DNA of 64,000 bases, from positions 36,268,689 through 36,332,688 of the forward strand of contig NC_030381.2 in the NCBI RefSeq assembly GCF_001625215.2. Reading direction: 5' to 3'. A program made the translations under genes and the position numbers. The first letter of the stretch is position 1, and each line of letters starts with the position of its first letter. Of this stretch, positions 44,810-57,900 are shown piece by piece. The notes beneath the pieces were generated by a model, which searched no databases, was not told where the DNA came from, and worked only from the letters and a program-made list of their open reading frames with translations. The DNA comes from Daucus carota subsp. sativus. Its lineage: Eukaryota; Streptophyta; Magnoliopsida; Apiales; Apiaceae.

Positions 44810-46714
44810 ATGGTACAGGATAGTGTCTTGGCACTTACAGATCATGCAGTTCTGCGTATTAGTGCAGTAATCAATGCAATCAAGGAAATTAAGGAGGAAG
44901 GAAATGAAGAAATTGATCCCTTAGTTATCACTCGTGCTGCGTTGATAGGTATGTTATTACTCCCTCACCTAATATTTTCTCCTATCTTTTAGCCTAATCA
45001 TATTTATTGTACTATTCTAGCCATTTCGCACCATTCTACTATCCATAGTTACTAGTTTTCCTGTTCTAGTTTTTGTAGAGTAGTATGCATGATATCAAGG
45101 TGACTATTAGATAACCGTAGAGACCTACATTTTCGTCTCTTTGGTTTTTTATTTTATTAATGTTGCTTCAATACTTTTTATTTTTTAATATGGCTTTAAA
45201 TTTTGTATCCTATATGCTCTATGAAAACCCATCCCTTCAAAATCACCAGACTGCTACGGAGCAACTTTGTAGATTCCTAAATATATTAGTCTTCACTGTT
45301 GTGCAATTTTTGTGATTCGGTATTTGGAGTAAAGTAGCTGTTGTTTTAGTATTCATGATGATCACAAGGTGATTAAATTGCAGGTTCCATGCCTGTTGAT
45401 TCGTCCTCTATGGATATCGTCATTTGCATTTGCCATTCGTCTGACTATCTCAGTGAAAAGTTTTTGGTTGAACTCCTACGTGTGCTGAAACCGGATGGAC
45501 AGATCCTCTTAAAGACTTCAAAATCCGCTTTTGATCAGGCGGTAATGTACTACTGATCATTTATCTTTAACTTGGTAAATATAATATGTTTGATCTTATA
45601 TGCTGTTTTTGCAGACTACTTCATCCCTACAAAGAAAGCTTTTGGTGGCAGGATTTGTTGATTTGCAGACTGCCCCATTGACCTCAGCACTACCATCAGA
45701 GATTCTGAAGTCTTTTACAGTAAGTAACTTGTGTTCTTAAGTGGCAGGACTTGACATTCCCACTATACCGTGTTTATGCCTTACATTGAAAGTAAAATTT
45801 GTGCCTGGATGGTTTTGAATTTTTGTGATTTCCACTAATATGTGACATGCCATTAAATTAAATTCTTTTCTTTATAGATAAAGGCTAAGAGGCCTTCTTG
45901 GAAGGTTGGCTCGTCCTTCTCCATAAAGAAGTCTGTGAAAAGTTTGCCCAAGATTCAAATCAATGATGACATGGATCTTATTGATGAGGATAGTCTCTTA
46001 TCTGAAGAGGATTTAAAGAAACCACAGATCCCACTTGGTAGTACAATTAGATTGCTTATACTTTAACAAGTATTTTAGTTTTTTCTGTTTTTTTGCCTTT
46101 TCTAATGGATTCAAAAGGCAGACGCCCACTAGTGTATCTTTTCTAGGTGCTCACACATTTGCAATTGCAGTTGGTGATTGTGAAGTTAGCAGCACAAGGA
46201 AAGCTTGCAAAAACTGCACTTGTGGACGGGCCGAGGCAGAAGAAAAAGTACAAAAGATAGGACCAACAGTGGACCAGCTAGATAACCCTCAATCAGCCTG
46301 TGGCAGTGTATGTATTTTCACACATTCGTCAATAATGCAATTATCAGTTTGTCACTTCTTATGAATAATGGACCTGCCTATGTCGTACAATTGTGTGTTC
46401 TTGATCTTTAACAATCTGATGCAAAACTTTCAGTGTGGGCTTGGTGATGCTTTCCGGTGCGGTACATGCCCATACAAAGGTCTACCTCCCTTCAAACTTG
46501 GAGAGAAGGTAAGTAAAATGATCTCCCTTGACTGGTTTATGTGATTAAACCTCTCCTTAGAAAAAAAAAAATGCTGCCATTTCATGTCAAAGAAAATCTA
46601 CAATTCAAGAGAAGATTATTCCAATTTTTTAAATTATTTTTGCTAAATGATTATTCCAATTTTTTTGTCTTACAGGTAGCATTATCTGGGAACTTTTTAG
46701 CAGCCGACATCTGA
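44810..46714 (+). CDS. DRE2: Anamorsin homolog DRE2 (CIAPIN1), Fe-S assembly electron carrier
   Basis: Cytosolic Fe-S cluster assembly (CIA) protein that receives electrons from the diflavin reductase (TAH18/ATR3) and passes them to early cluster assembly. Seven coding exons: 44810-44948, 45384-45541, 45615-45719, 45878-46037, 46171-46307, 46434-46508, 46676-46714; phases agree, 270 residues. The N-terminal methyltransferase-like domain spans about 1-150 ([37 protein letters not shown]). Two cysteine motifs bind Fe-S clusters: C191-x8-C-x2-C-x-C ([20 protein letters not shown]) and C231-x2-C-x7-C-x2-C ([20 protein letters not shown]). All eight cysteines are present. The end [20 protein letters not shown] is the typical C-terminus. 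No anomalies. Confidence 0.95.
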
Positions 46715-47177
46715 GTTCATACTTTACGGAGGAAGTTGTGAAAGTGAAATAATTATCCTAGTAATAGTGAGTCGTGCTTGGTGTTTGGAGCATGGTTTTC
46801 TGCTGTTTGTTCTTATAGAGATGCTGATGAAGGCCATAGACAGAATTTTGAGTATTACCAATTTTAAGTTAAAAAGTAATTAGTAGTATCGATACTAATT
46901 TTCTCGTGCAGGGAGAATATTTCTTGCAATGCATCTCTTGGAAATATGCAAATTGTTGCGAGAAAGCTCAGCTTGTATAACTGTGTAGGAATTTTGTAAC
47001 CGTGATTCAAATAAAAATACAACACATTGGAACATCTTCCGTGGTGGGTTTTTGACTTTTTGGTCATAATAGTTGACTAAATTGGACCTGGAATACATTA
47101 TGTGAAATTTGTAACACATTTTGTTTTGATAGTATTGACAATATTTATTGATTATATTTCAAACAAAGTATGCTATT
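46715..47177. other. 3' flank of DRE2
   Basis: The 3' untranslated region and spacer before the solo LTR. Two overlapping minus-strand frames (46864-47119) lack any recognisable motif. The last five bases, CTATT (47173-47177), are the left target-site duplication of the LTR. Confidence 0.5.
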
Positions 47178-50100
47178 TGTAATATCCGGGATTTCGGCAT
47201 GTATTTATTTATGTCAGTATATGAATATTTTGTGAATTTTATGTGAATTAATCGTGAATTATATGTTAAGTGACTTGCTGTATGATCGTCTATGTGCGTT
47301 ATGACTTGTAAGTTGATAATTTTTATATGATCAGATCAAAATATGGAGAATTTTGGCACTTACCTGATAAATTATGGATTATTATATGATTTGATATTTG
47401 ATTTAAGGATTTAATTAAGTATATTATAAAATATTATTATTAAATTGATTTTAAACCCGTTTACTCGATAATTAAACCCCGGGGGGCTTCCGGGAAAGTT
47501 TCGCCGATTTATTATTCAAGATATTCTGAACAACTTTCGTGTTTTAACTTTTCCCATCCGGTGTACGGATTTACGTGAAAGATTTCGGAACGATTTTATG
47601 AATATTTTATTATTATTTTACTGTATCGATAAACGTGTACGCCGGATAATTTTTAACCCCAAATCATTTTGGCTAAAGCATTATATTTTCGTACTCCGTG
47701 CCAGACAAAGCTCGGAGCCCCATAAGTTTCTCGTAATGTGTGTATTTGATAATTATCTGCAAAGTCGGTTCCGAACGGATCAGTTTTATTAATACTTAAT
47801 GATTAAGAAGTGTATTTTATATCCGGTATGATCCAAATGGGGGCCAGTTATTCGTAATTATAAATAGGATAATTATTAGTTTATTTTTCATAATTATCAT
47901 TTCAATACACGGGAATCGAGAGAAACCGGGTTATCGTTCTTCGCGTTCTTGGAGTTCAATCGAAGATTTGAAGACGTTATCGGACTCAGAATCGAGCGTG
48001 CAAGCAGTCAAATCGAAGATATCGAAGCGTAGAATCCAAATCAAGCATCAAAAACCACACTAGATTCACAGTTTGTAAGTAATTTTAACTTTTAAATTCG
48101 AGCTAATTAGGGTTTAATTAGGGCTTTTTGATTTTGATATGTTTTATGTGATTTTATGCTTCCATGATGTAGATAATCCTCTCTTGATCATTTTGGTATA
48201 TCATATGCATGATTTGGAGTTCAATAACATGTTCAAAATTGAGTTTAATCATTCGGAATCAAAATTAGGGTTCTTGCACGAAGAACAAATTCAATTGAAA
48301 TTTAGGGCTTTTTGATTCTGGAGGTAGAAGTGAAATTGGAAGGTACCACCGTGTTTGTTATGATCTCAGGAACATGTACATACCTTCAAATGTTATCTGA
48401 GGTTCATGGTTTGGACGAATCGACGAGGAGAAGTTTCGCCGGCGACGGCGAACTTCTTCGAGTTATTCCGGCCAAATCACGAACCTATTGCTTGATTGGT
48501 TGGTTGTAACAAATTCCTGGTGTGATGTAGTATAAATCTGGAGAGTTTGGAGCCGAATGGAGGCCGTAAACGGCTTCTCCGGCGACGTCGCAACCAGGGA
48601 CGGCGGCGACGGGGAAAAATGCAGTTAGACCCCCCAACTTTTGGGGGGATAAAGATTCAGTACTGCGGTTTGGTTTTTATCAATTCAAACCTTTAAGTTT
48701 TCAAAACTTGCAGTTCAAACCTTGAAGTTTCAAAAACTTTTAAAAACAGTTTTATTTAAAAAAAATCATTTAATTATTTTCAAAAATAGTTTTTAATTAT
48801 TTCTTTATTCAAAAATAAATCTAAATTAATTTATTAATTAATTTTAATTAGTAATTAATTATTATAATTAGTCAATTAATTTAAATATTAATTGATTAAT
48901 TGTTTTAATTATTTATTAATTGATTTTAATTGATTTATTAATTAGATTTAATTGTTTTAAATGTTTTAAAAATCCAGAAAAATAGTTTCAAGCTTTAGAA
49001 AATTATTCTAAAATATGTTGAAGGTTCGTTAATTGATTTCAAGTGATTTCGAACCTTATTTCGAGTATTCGGACTTGTTTATTCAGTTATAAATTGATTC
49101 TTTTACCCGTTTTTATTCCGAAAAATGTTTAAAAATTCATAACAAATACCAGAAAAATCATTTTAACCTCAAACCTTTTCTGAAAAGCTATTTTATTAAT
49201 TCACTTATGTGTTATGTGCTATATGTTACTTGATTGGGATGTGAAATGCTTATGTGAACATTGTATGACTGGTTTAATCGTATCTCTTGAACCATAAGTC
49301 GGATTTGAGTGTAACGAAGGGTAGATAGAAGCTTGTTTCGATTATGAAACAAATAGGATGACATGAGAATGAATATTGATAGATGAATATTATGATTATC
49401 AGAGAATGACAGGCTTAGAAAAGGGAAGCAGGTAGTGTTGGAGTGATTCTGTTAGTGAAAGCTATAGAGAGAAGTAAAGCTTCTGAATAAGGCAAGTGCT
49501 CTATTCTCAACTTATACTTTTGTAAACTCCTAGAGTTACTCTTCTGCATATAGTGTCATGGTTCTGGATAGATTTGAAAGTACTTCTGTTGATATATTAT
49601 GCTATTGATCCTGATTATTGATAAACCTTATTCAATCCTTTCAACACCTGAATTACAAGCTGAACCTTGATTTTGATTTCAATTAAACTCATACCCATTT
49701 CTTTGAGACTGGACAACACAAATCATTTGCTCTGAAACTCTTCCATCCTTGAATGACCACACAGTACAAGTCTATATGCTACAATACTTCACCAAATTAC
49801 ACAATGTCTTACCAAATACCTATATTACTCTTTTGAAGAATGTTCACACCTGTACACCCTAATACTTGAAATTTCTACAAGTTAAACCTATTTGAAACCT
49901 CAAGCTATTCCCACTGACATTGTTCTCTATACAAAACCTCAGATTAGCTTCACTATATACTTGATCTTCCTTTCAACCTCAAGATATTCTTCAAACATAT
50001 TGTGAGGATACTTGAACCCACTTCTGAATTGTCCTTTTATCCTGATATGTATTGCACCACTAATTATCATGGTTCTGATTTGTCGATTATGATCCTGTTT

Positions 50101-50814
50101 TGGTAATATTATTTCTGTTCCAATGGTATTGATTCTGAGTTGTTAAGATATCGTTGATTTCATTATATTGTTAAAGAATTGGATTGTTTTATAAATGTGG
50201 ACCAGATTCGTGGTCAGACCAGATTCGTGGTCATTAGGTCAATGTGTGCCTTGGATCCAGTGATAGAGCCTGGTAAGTACCTGGCTCGGGGTTAGTGCGT
50301 GACTGATCAGCAGCCTAACCTTGGTTTTTAAATAAAAATATGAATATCCAATTCTAATCATTGTTTTAAAAGGGAACTTGATGCCTTGATTCATTCTTGT
50401 TGATAAATGTTGAACTTCAGTTTATTGTTTATATTACTTGCTGAGCTGTAAGCTCACTCTTGCGATGCCTTATGTTCTTTTCCAGTGAAGAAAGAGACTA
50501 CTGTTAGCGAGGACCCACAGGCTAGCCATCAAGCTAAGGTATCGGGATGAGTGTTGGAAAGCCTTGCTAGGAATTGCTGATATTATGAACTTTTGAGTAT
50601 CTTTTGTGTGTAAGCACTGCGTTTTATGTTTGTAAGTTGTAAGATATGGATTGGGATTTGACGTATTGTAATATAACTTAAGTTGTGGCTTGTTTCATAC
50701 TATAACCTGGAGCGGTCCGTGGATGTTAGGGTCAATGCATATATTATTATTGTTTACAGGTTTATATTGTTGTGTGACCCCCAAGTCTATGACCCGGATT
50801 TGGAGGGTGTCACA
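47178..50814 (+). mobile_element. Solo LTR of a large LTR retrotransposon (3637 bp)
   Basis: It begins TGTAATATCCGGGATTTCGG and ends GGAGGGTGTCACA, so it has TG...CA borders. It is flanked by perfect 5-bp direct repeats: CTATT at 47173-47177 and at 50815-50819. Inside I see no gag-pol coding, no primer-binding-site-plus-internal region and no second copy of the ends. That fits a solo LTR left by recombination between two LTRs. A TATA box (TATAAATAG, about 47859-47867) is a likely retroviral-type promoter. The 48312-48509 open frame has no known motif. The length and ends resemble long-LTR Ty3/gypsy elements; lineage is inference. Confidence 0.82.
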
Positions 50815-50819
50815 CTATT

Positions 50820-51937
50820 ATTATTTCAAGTTCTTATAAATAGATTGTATTGTTAGGGTTTGTTTAGTGTATTTTTATTGGTGTGGTTGGTGAATTTGCA
50901 GGAGGGTCCACCATTATAAAGGAGTAGTAACCGATCAAAATCCATTAAAATTATAGAATTTGGTGCTTAGCATGTGCCCATGGGCACATACTAGAAAAAC
51001 CGTTGTTTTAATATAATAATCGATGACATGACTTTTGTTATTGTAACTGTTCGACAAATAAAATCAATTTAGCTAAAATTATAGACATAGAGAGTGGATG
51101 GTTGGAGGGTGAAATTTTGAAGAGATTATCTATATTTTTTTTAGTTTTGGTATGCAACTCATTTTTTAGCAAAAGGGTTTTCCTCTTTCCACTGATTTTC
51201 TGCTGGCTTCTTCTATACATCAGAAAGGTCTAAAATTACGGCATCTTCAACTAAAATGATACAAAATATAATAATTTGTCATATTAGTTTCAGTGTGGTA
51301 TTATTATTTTAAATAAATTATCATATTAGTAATAGTATAATATTATTATTTTGAAAATTATATGACAAATGAGTATTATTATTTTAAATAATTTGTCATA
51401 TTAGTAATATTATTATTATTTTAAAAAACTATGATAACAGACGAGTATTCTTCCATTCAGTTTACATATTCATTTTAATTTTCTGAAAGTTGATTAAATA
51501 GTAAAGAATATTCATTTATTATATTATAATTTTTTTTCATTTTTCTTATTATTATCATGTATATATAGTAAATTTGACTAATCAAAAACCAAAAAAGACA
51601 TATATTTAGAAACGAGGGGTAATTTCCTCACCAGCTCGACAAGACATGTATTGACTAATTTCCCCACAAACTCGACAAATATAGCTAAATTACAGGGTTG
51701 GCTGTCAAAAATAAAAATGGTAAGATAGAATACAAAATCACTAATGTACATGTTTTGTTACACTGATCTGTCAAAAGTAAAATGTGTGGAGTAGGATCTT
51801 TTTTTGGGATTACCCATCAGATTCATGTGCTGCTATTTGCTAACCTCAAAACTTTGATACTCAGTCTACCTTCTTTTCCTGGTCTTAAAAATCTTGATTA
51901 AAAAGCTCCAAAACTTTGAATAATTTAACATGCGAGC
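50820..51937. other. Intergenic between the solo LTR and the Trx/UPF0301 gene
   Basis: AT-rich, with degenerate ATTATTATTTTAAATAATTTGTCATATTAGTAAT-type repeats between about 51275 and 51425 (shorter units repeat three or four times). It includes the 3' untranslated region of the minus-strand gene that ends at 51938. No gene seen. Confidence 0.45.
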
Positions 51938-54900
51938 CTAATCACTCTCAGGCCATTCTAAATGTTCCATACCATTGCTTATTTTCCAGGATCCTTCTGC
52001 AATCTCATCGAAAAGCTGCTTCCATTCCCAACTTGAGTACCCCATAAAAAACCAGTAGTCTGAAATAGAACGGTCTCCCGCCTGTAATGCTTTTATGACA
52101 TCAAGCGTCTCCCACTGATCAAGAAAGTGGATCTCAGGTTCTGCAGTCTGATCACGATATTTCATAAGCTTTCGAGATAGAGAAACAAGAGGCATTCCTC
52201 GTATTATCACAGGACCCCCAAGAGATAAAGGTGCCCGTTTTAGTAGTTCCAAACCTTCATCTAATTTTCCTAGTGTGTCCCAACTGATATGCTTGTTGAT
52301 AATTACACCTTGGAATCCCGTACTTTGATTTACTTTAACAATGAGAATTTTAGATCCGTCAAAAGGATGTACATTGACAAGCTTCTCACTTGCAACAAGT
52401 ATTGAACCAGCAACCAGGTCAGTGCCTATTTCATGTGGGCGATTGTACCTTTGCGGACTCATTTCATAATCTTTAACTTCTATTTTCTGTGCTCTGTCTT
52501 TCAGTAGAACCTCATGGTATATATTTGTCAATGAAGAAGGATCCTTAATATTTGAAGTCTGTGTCACATCTTTATGCAAATTTCCATACTTGACTCTTTG
52601 TGAGGCTTTATTCCATAAAAAACCTGCAGAATTTCGCTATTTTGTTAAATAAAAAACAAGGCTAAATCTTTTTCGAGCCAGAAAGTTAAACCAGAGTTCC
52701 AATTACCATTTTCTCCGAAAAGCCTCTCCGAGTTACTTCCATATTCAGCAATAAAATTAATAATTTGAGTTACTGTGATATCACCTCCATAAGGAACAGC
52801 TTCTTTCCTTTCTGCTGGGAATAACAGCAGAGAAGGATAGAGATCCCTCTGCACATTGAATGTAAATGAGAAGGTGAAAAACAGTATTGATGTCATTGTA
52901 ACAATGAAACAATGTAATATTAAATTACAACAATAGACCTACACAGCCGTATGTGCTTGTCACTTCATGTCTTTACTAGGTAAAATATGACTGCAGACGC
53001 AGGATCAAGTCATGAGGAGGCTGTTGGGGTAGGGTGCGGGAAAGCTTAAACTTCAACATCAAGTCAAATATATACCCACAACTTTTAACGACACTTATTT
53101 TCCTCTGTAACTACTTTTTTAATTTTTATTGATGCTCATTTCTGCCAGAGCAACACAATCCAGATTCCGTTTAAAGGACTCATGAAGTCACGGAATGCGG
53201 AGAAGAGGACGTAGCTCAAGAATTAGTATGATGACTATAACTGTGCAAATGAGTCAAAATCACTTGCGAAATTGGAGTATATTTAAAGATATCGGTGTTT
53301 AAGGAGCTATTTTAAGTACATACACTGGTTGAATTCATCTAACGACATGATTTATAGTATGGGAACTCCAAAACGAACAAATGCAATCTCTCTGTACCGG
53401 ATAAATATCTTGGCACTTCTAGATTAGTAAATTTGCATTCAATGTAACGCTTAGATCAATACATTTGCATTCTATGTAATGCCATTTTATCAAAAAACAT
53501 ATATGAGCTGAATTGTAATTTAAAAAGTCAGCCACTACTTGTTGAAGGATTTAACGAATATATTCTGCACAAAATCTAGTTGATACAACGAGTCAATTAA
53601 TTTCTAGCATAACTATTGGAATGCATCAGATATACTAACAGAGGAAAACAATGAAAATTAGACGTTGCAAGTCTACCTGCAGAGATGAATTCAGGATCAA
53701 ACTGCAATCATTCAGTGTACAATCCATTAGGTAAATCAACGGGAGCTTCAGATTAGTGTTTTCCACATTATCTGCCACATATCTAAACACCCATCAAACA
53801 CAAAAATAGACATTTGTTTCATTCCATGGTTCTAAACATTCTTCACTTTGTACAAATCAGATTTTAAGATTGTATGCAGAAAGTGAAAGCATAACATATT
53901 TCTTAGTTAAGACTTTAGTACACTGACATCATGGTCACATATACTTATCTAAAATTAAACAACTTAAATGTAAGATATACACCAGTTTTAATCCAGCATA
54001 TTTTAATAACAAAAGTAAATCATATGTGATTTGTTTTTTCTGGATAATCTGGATTTCTTTGAAAAACTAAAATTATTTTAAAGAACACATGTGATCTGTA
54101 TTACAAGCTTATGTTGCATATTTAAGCAGAAAAGAAGCTGGGATATATAGATTAATCTGTCCTTCAACGAGTTCCAGAGAGTCTGACTGCATGAACATCT
54201 CTAAAGGATGTCTAGCCACCATATGGTACCTCCTAAAGAAAACTTGTGTGCCATACTTCGTCAGCCTCCGAGACAGGAAGAGTAGAAAGATAAGCCCTGA
54301 CGTTTGGGGGGTATCGTCACAATACAACTTTATAGTGGGAATTTGGGTACATTATCAAAGCTCTCGACATATTTATCAATAAAACTAAGAAAGTTTAGGT
54401 TTTTTGCAATTACAAATACAAGATCAAACTTCTAAACTCGTTTAAGATATAGTCAAAGGTTATAATAAAAGATAAAGGAAAATTGTGCAGAACTGGTTAA
54501 CTCGAGTGATGCGCCGATTCAGATAAATGAAAATTTAAATATAAGTACTAAATGTATTTATCCTATATATAGTTACAGATACACCCTACGAAATTAACGT
54601 GTGTGTGTGTGTGTATAATCTCATCTAATTCTTTCCCACTACCAGGCAAGGATGCAGAAGCAGATGTTCATCAACATACAATTTGCTAAGTGCTATAGTA
54701 TGCAATATCATTAGCACCACATCTCATATCTACCAGCGGATAATTAACGAAATCTCTACTTTAACTTTCACCGCTACCTGTTCTGGTTCACTACCACTAA
54801 TGTGATACTTCCTATGCCTGTTGGGGAAACCAACCAAAAGAAAGGAGATACAACAGTCACCAAACTGAATAAACTTGCAAGAGTTCAGAAGTACAATAAA

Positions 54901-57900
54901 GCTCTTTGCCATTCTGGCAGATGGAGGTTTGGAGCAAGAGTTATGGAGTAGGTGAGCAGGACAGTGAGAGGGTTGAAATTTTCTTCTCTTTCTTGATTAA
55001 GAAAAATAAATAAATCTATCCTAAATAAGTAGCTAGTCATGTTTTTATAGAAACTCTATAAGTCTGTCAAAAATCTGAGTGTGTGCTACGAGTAAATATC
55101 TTTATCATTGATCTGGACATCTGGTAACAGCCAACGGCAAATTTGGCACTTAAATCTTAAATCATATTTCATTCTTCTATTGTACGGCAAGCTAGTGATG
55201 AATAAAGTTAAGAGGGAACAAATTTTTAGCATGCTTGTAAGTTACCTTCATAGAAAACCAGGAAAAAACGTTCTACGAGGATTGTGCAAATTGAAGAGAG
55301 AATTTTAGATCAAAGCAAAATATAGTGATAATAATGTATATAAATGAGAAGGAGATATAAGCAATTAGTTTATGAAAAAAAATCATAACTCGAAATACTT
55401 CTCTACTTGAACAGTTTAACACTAAATATTCACTACTTACCAGATATCAATGAAGGTTTATCCTTCAGCATCCTCGAGTACCCCTTAAAAGCCGAGTATA
55501 CTTCACGAACAACAAGTTCCATTCTTTGGCAAAAACCACACCAAGTATTGCTAAAAAGAACTAAAACATCCTTCTTCCAAGCATTACTGGAATTTGCCAT
55601 ATCTGATTGATTGCCAACAACTAACTCCAAAAATGTATTGGTGGTAAGTCGAGGGACAGAGTTCACTGCATGAAAATTTGAATTTACAAAAGGTGGCCTC
55701 GGAGACTCCCTAGAGGCCCGCGTAAAAGTCTCGGAGTGTTTATATGGAACAAGACTACCATTATTAAACCTCTCCAGAAAATTACTAAGTGAAGAATATC
55801 CGAAAACTTCCTCTTCAGGAAACAAGTAATGCTTGTGGGAAAGGGGGTCGATTATTACAACTATTGGAATCGATGACGATGGAGCCAGAGCCTTAAGTAG
55901 CCGAAATCCACCATCAGAAAAGAAAAAGGACCCCACAGAACCTGGGAAATTGTGATCAACATTTGGAGGAATTTTCTCACTGTGTGCAGTATTAGCAATG
56001 TGGTCAACATTATAACGAGAATCGATACCTGCAGATAATACTTTGGTTGAATCAACAATAGTTTCCTTGACTTCTTTCTGTTTACCATCTGCAGAATTTT
56101 CAGGTTTTTCAACTCTGCCACCAGCCATATGTGGTGTCTGATTCTGGCGAAGATGACCACTGTCACTGCCTTCAGGATGTTCTTCCTGTACTTCTGTCGA
56201 AACCTGATTAGACTGCACATTTAAGTCTGCCGGTGACTCTTCTGCAACTTTTACAGTAAAATCATCCGATAAAAGTTGAAATCCTGCATTTTTGGCAAGT
56301 GAGCTTATTTTGATTTCTTTCTTATGCTGAATAAGATACGTCAGTATCTCCTGCAAAGAGCCACCTTGTAAATCTGTAACAGCTTTATTGATGGTAATGT
56401 GTTTTCCCTTGTCCAATAACATGACAGACATCTTATCTTTCAGTTCCGTTATCTTTTGAGATGAAGGAGACATATCAAATTTAGGATGTCCAAGAGTACT
56501 AAGTGACGATTGGTAATTTCCCATGGAAGTTCTTTGAGACTTTGCAGTTGTTTCCTCATTCATTTGATGGTGCAGAGCCAATTCTCTGAATACACCAAGG
56601 GCTTCACTGCTCTTTTTCCTAACATCCAATGACTCAGATGATCTATCAATAAAAAGAACTATTGATGGCTTGTTTGCAGGAATAGGAGGATCAAGACCAT
56701 TCGCATCACCCTCAAGCTGCATACAATATCAAAAAATGACAAAACAGAATGAGTATGGTGTGGATAGATTTAGTGGAACATCTTATCACAACATAATACT
56801 CTTGCTGCGGATGACAAAATTCCATACTTCCAACAGAATGATGTCAGCATGTAAAAAGAAAAAGACTGGTCTAATACTACAGACAGTGGCAATTTATGCA
56901 ACTGCTGACTTATGATGCTTTTTCACAAAATGATAAAGGTTTCCACTACATCTAGCTAAACAGTAAATGTGTGCACTTTGGGTTTGTTAAAAATGTTCAG
57001 GTGAGAAGATGCGAAGAGCAGTTCATATGAAATATACATTTTTTTAACACGTGATTAATCTTTATTCTTCAGGAATAAAGTACATAAATGCATTAATATC
57101 AAACATGAAGATGACAAGTAAAACGGTCAATAGAACAACATGCCTCTAAAACAGGTGAAGCTTGCATCTTTATAGCATGTCTGATATCATCACCTTCTCC
57201 CAGAACCTTTGAACAACTAGGGCATCCTGCAAAGTGAAGCATCGCCAACCATGGACCAGAATATTTGATACCAAGGAATGAAAGCAGAGCTCTCTCCTGG
57301 ACCAAACCAAATCTTATCCTTTCAGGTGGCAGGAAAAATTCTTTTGCAATTACCGACAACTCTACCAAAAAAGTTTCATACTTATGGAACTCTTCAGAGC
57401 TACAGAAATCCCCGTCAGTAGGCAGCCCAGATCCCGGGAATTGACTCATATTATTTGCGGAAAACTCTCCAGTCCAAAGATTTCCACTGTAAGCACCACA
57501 GTTCTGTTCGCTTTCGATCTGCTGTTATTATCATAATATATTATATAGTAGTTGCCAAATTTCTATTTGTTTTATATTTTTACAGTAACCAAAAAAGTTC
57601 TGCACCTTCTGCATATTCTTCCCTCCTGGAGAAAATGTTCCATTAGCAATGTTAAAGATACTCTCTGCAATAATCAAGGTTTTAGCGCCTCAGTGTAGGT
57701 AATCTTAAGAACCACCGATCCAGGTGAAACTTAGTCAAATAACAAACTGTGCTCAAACAATTTAGTGAAATTTAAACAGCAAAGAAAGAAGTTCACAAAT
57801 TAGATCATTTTATTAAAAGAATAACATTGTTCTATTAAAATGAATATGAGAAGCCAAACATTACGTTTATATCAACATAAAAGAAACCGGATCTGCTGCT

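Noticed and set aside
48312-48509. 65-codon frame inside the solo LTR
   Set aside because: LTRs do not normally code, and the frame has no retroelement motif.
54109-54327. Minus-strand frame considered as the missing exon of the Trx/UPF0301 gene
   Set aside because: It does not give the phases required on either side; the 40-nt segment at 54778-54817 does.
55242-55268. 27-nt segment with AG/GT borders considered as the same missing exon
   Set aside because: Its length is a multiple of three and would leave the wrong phase.
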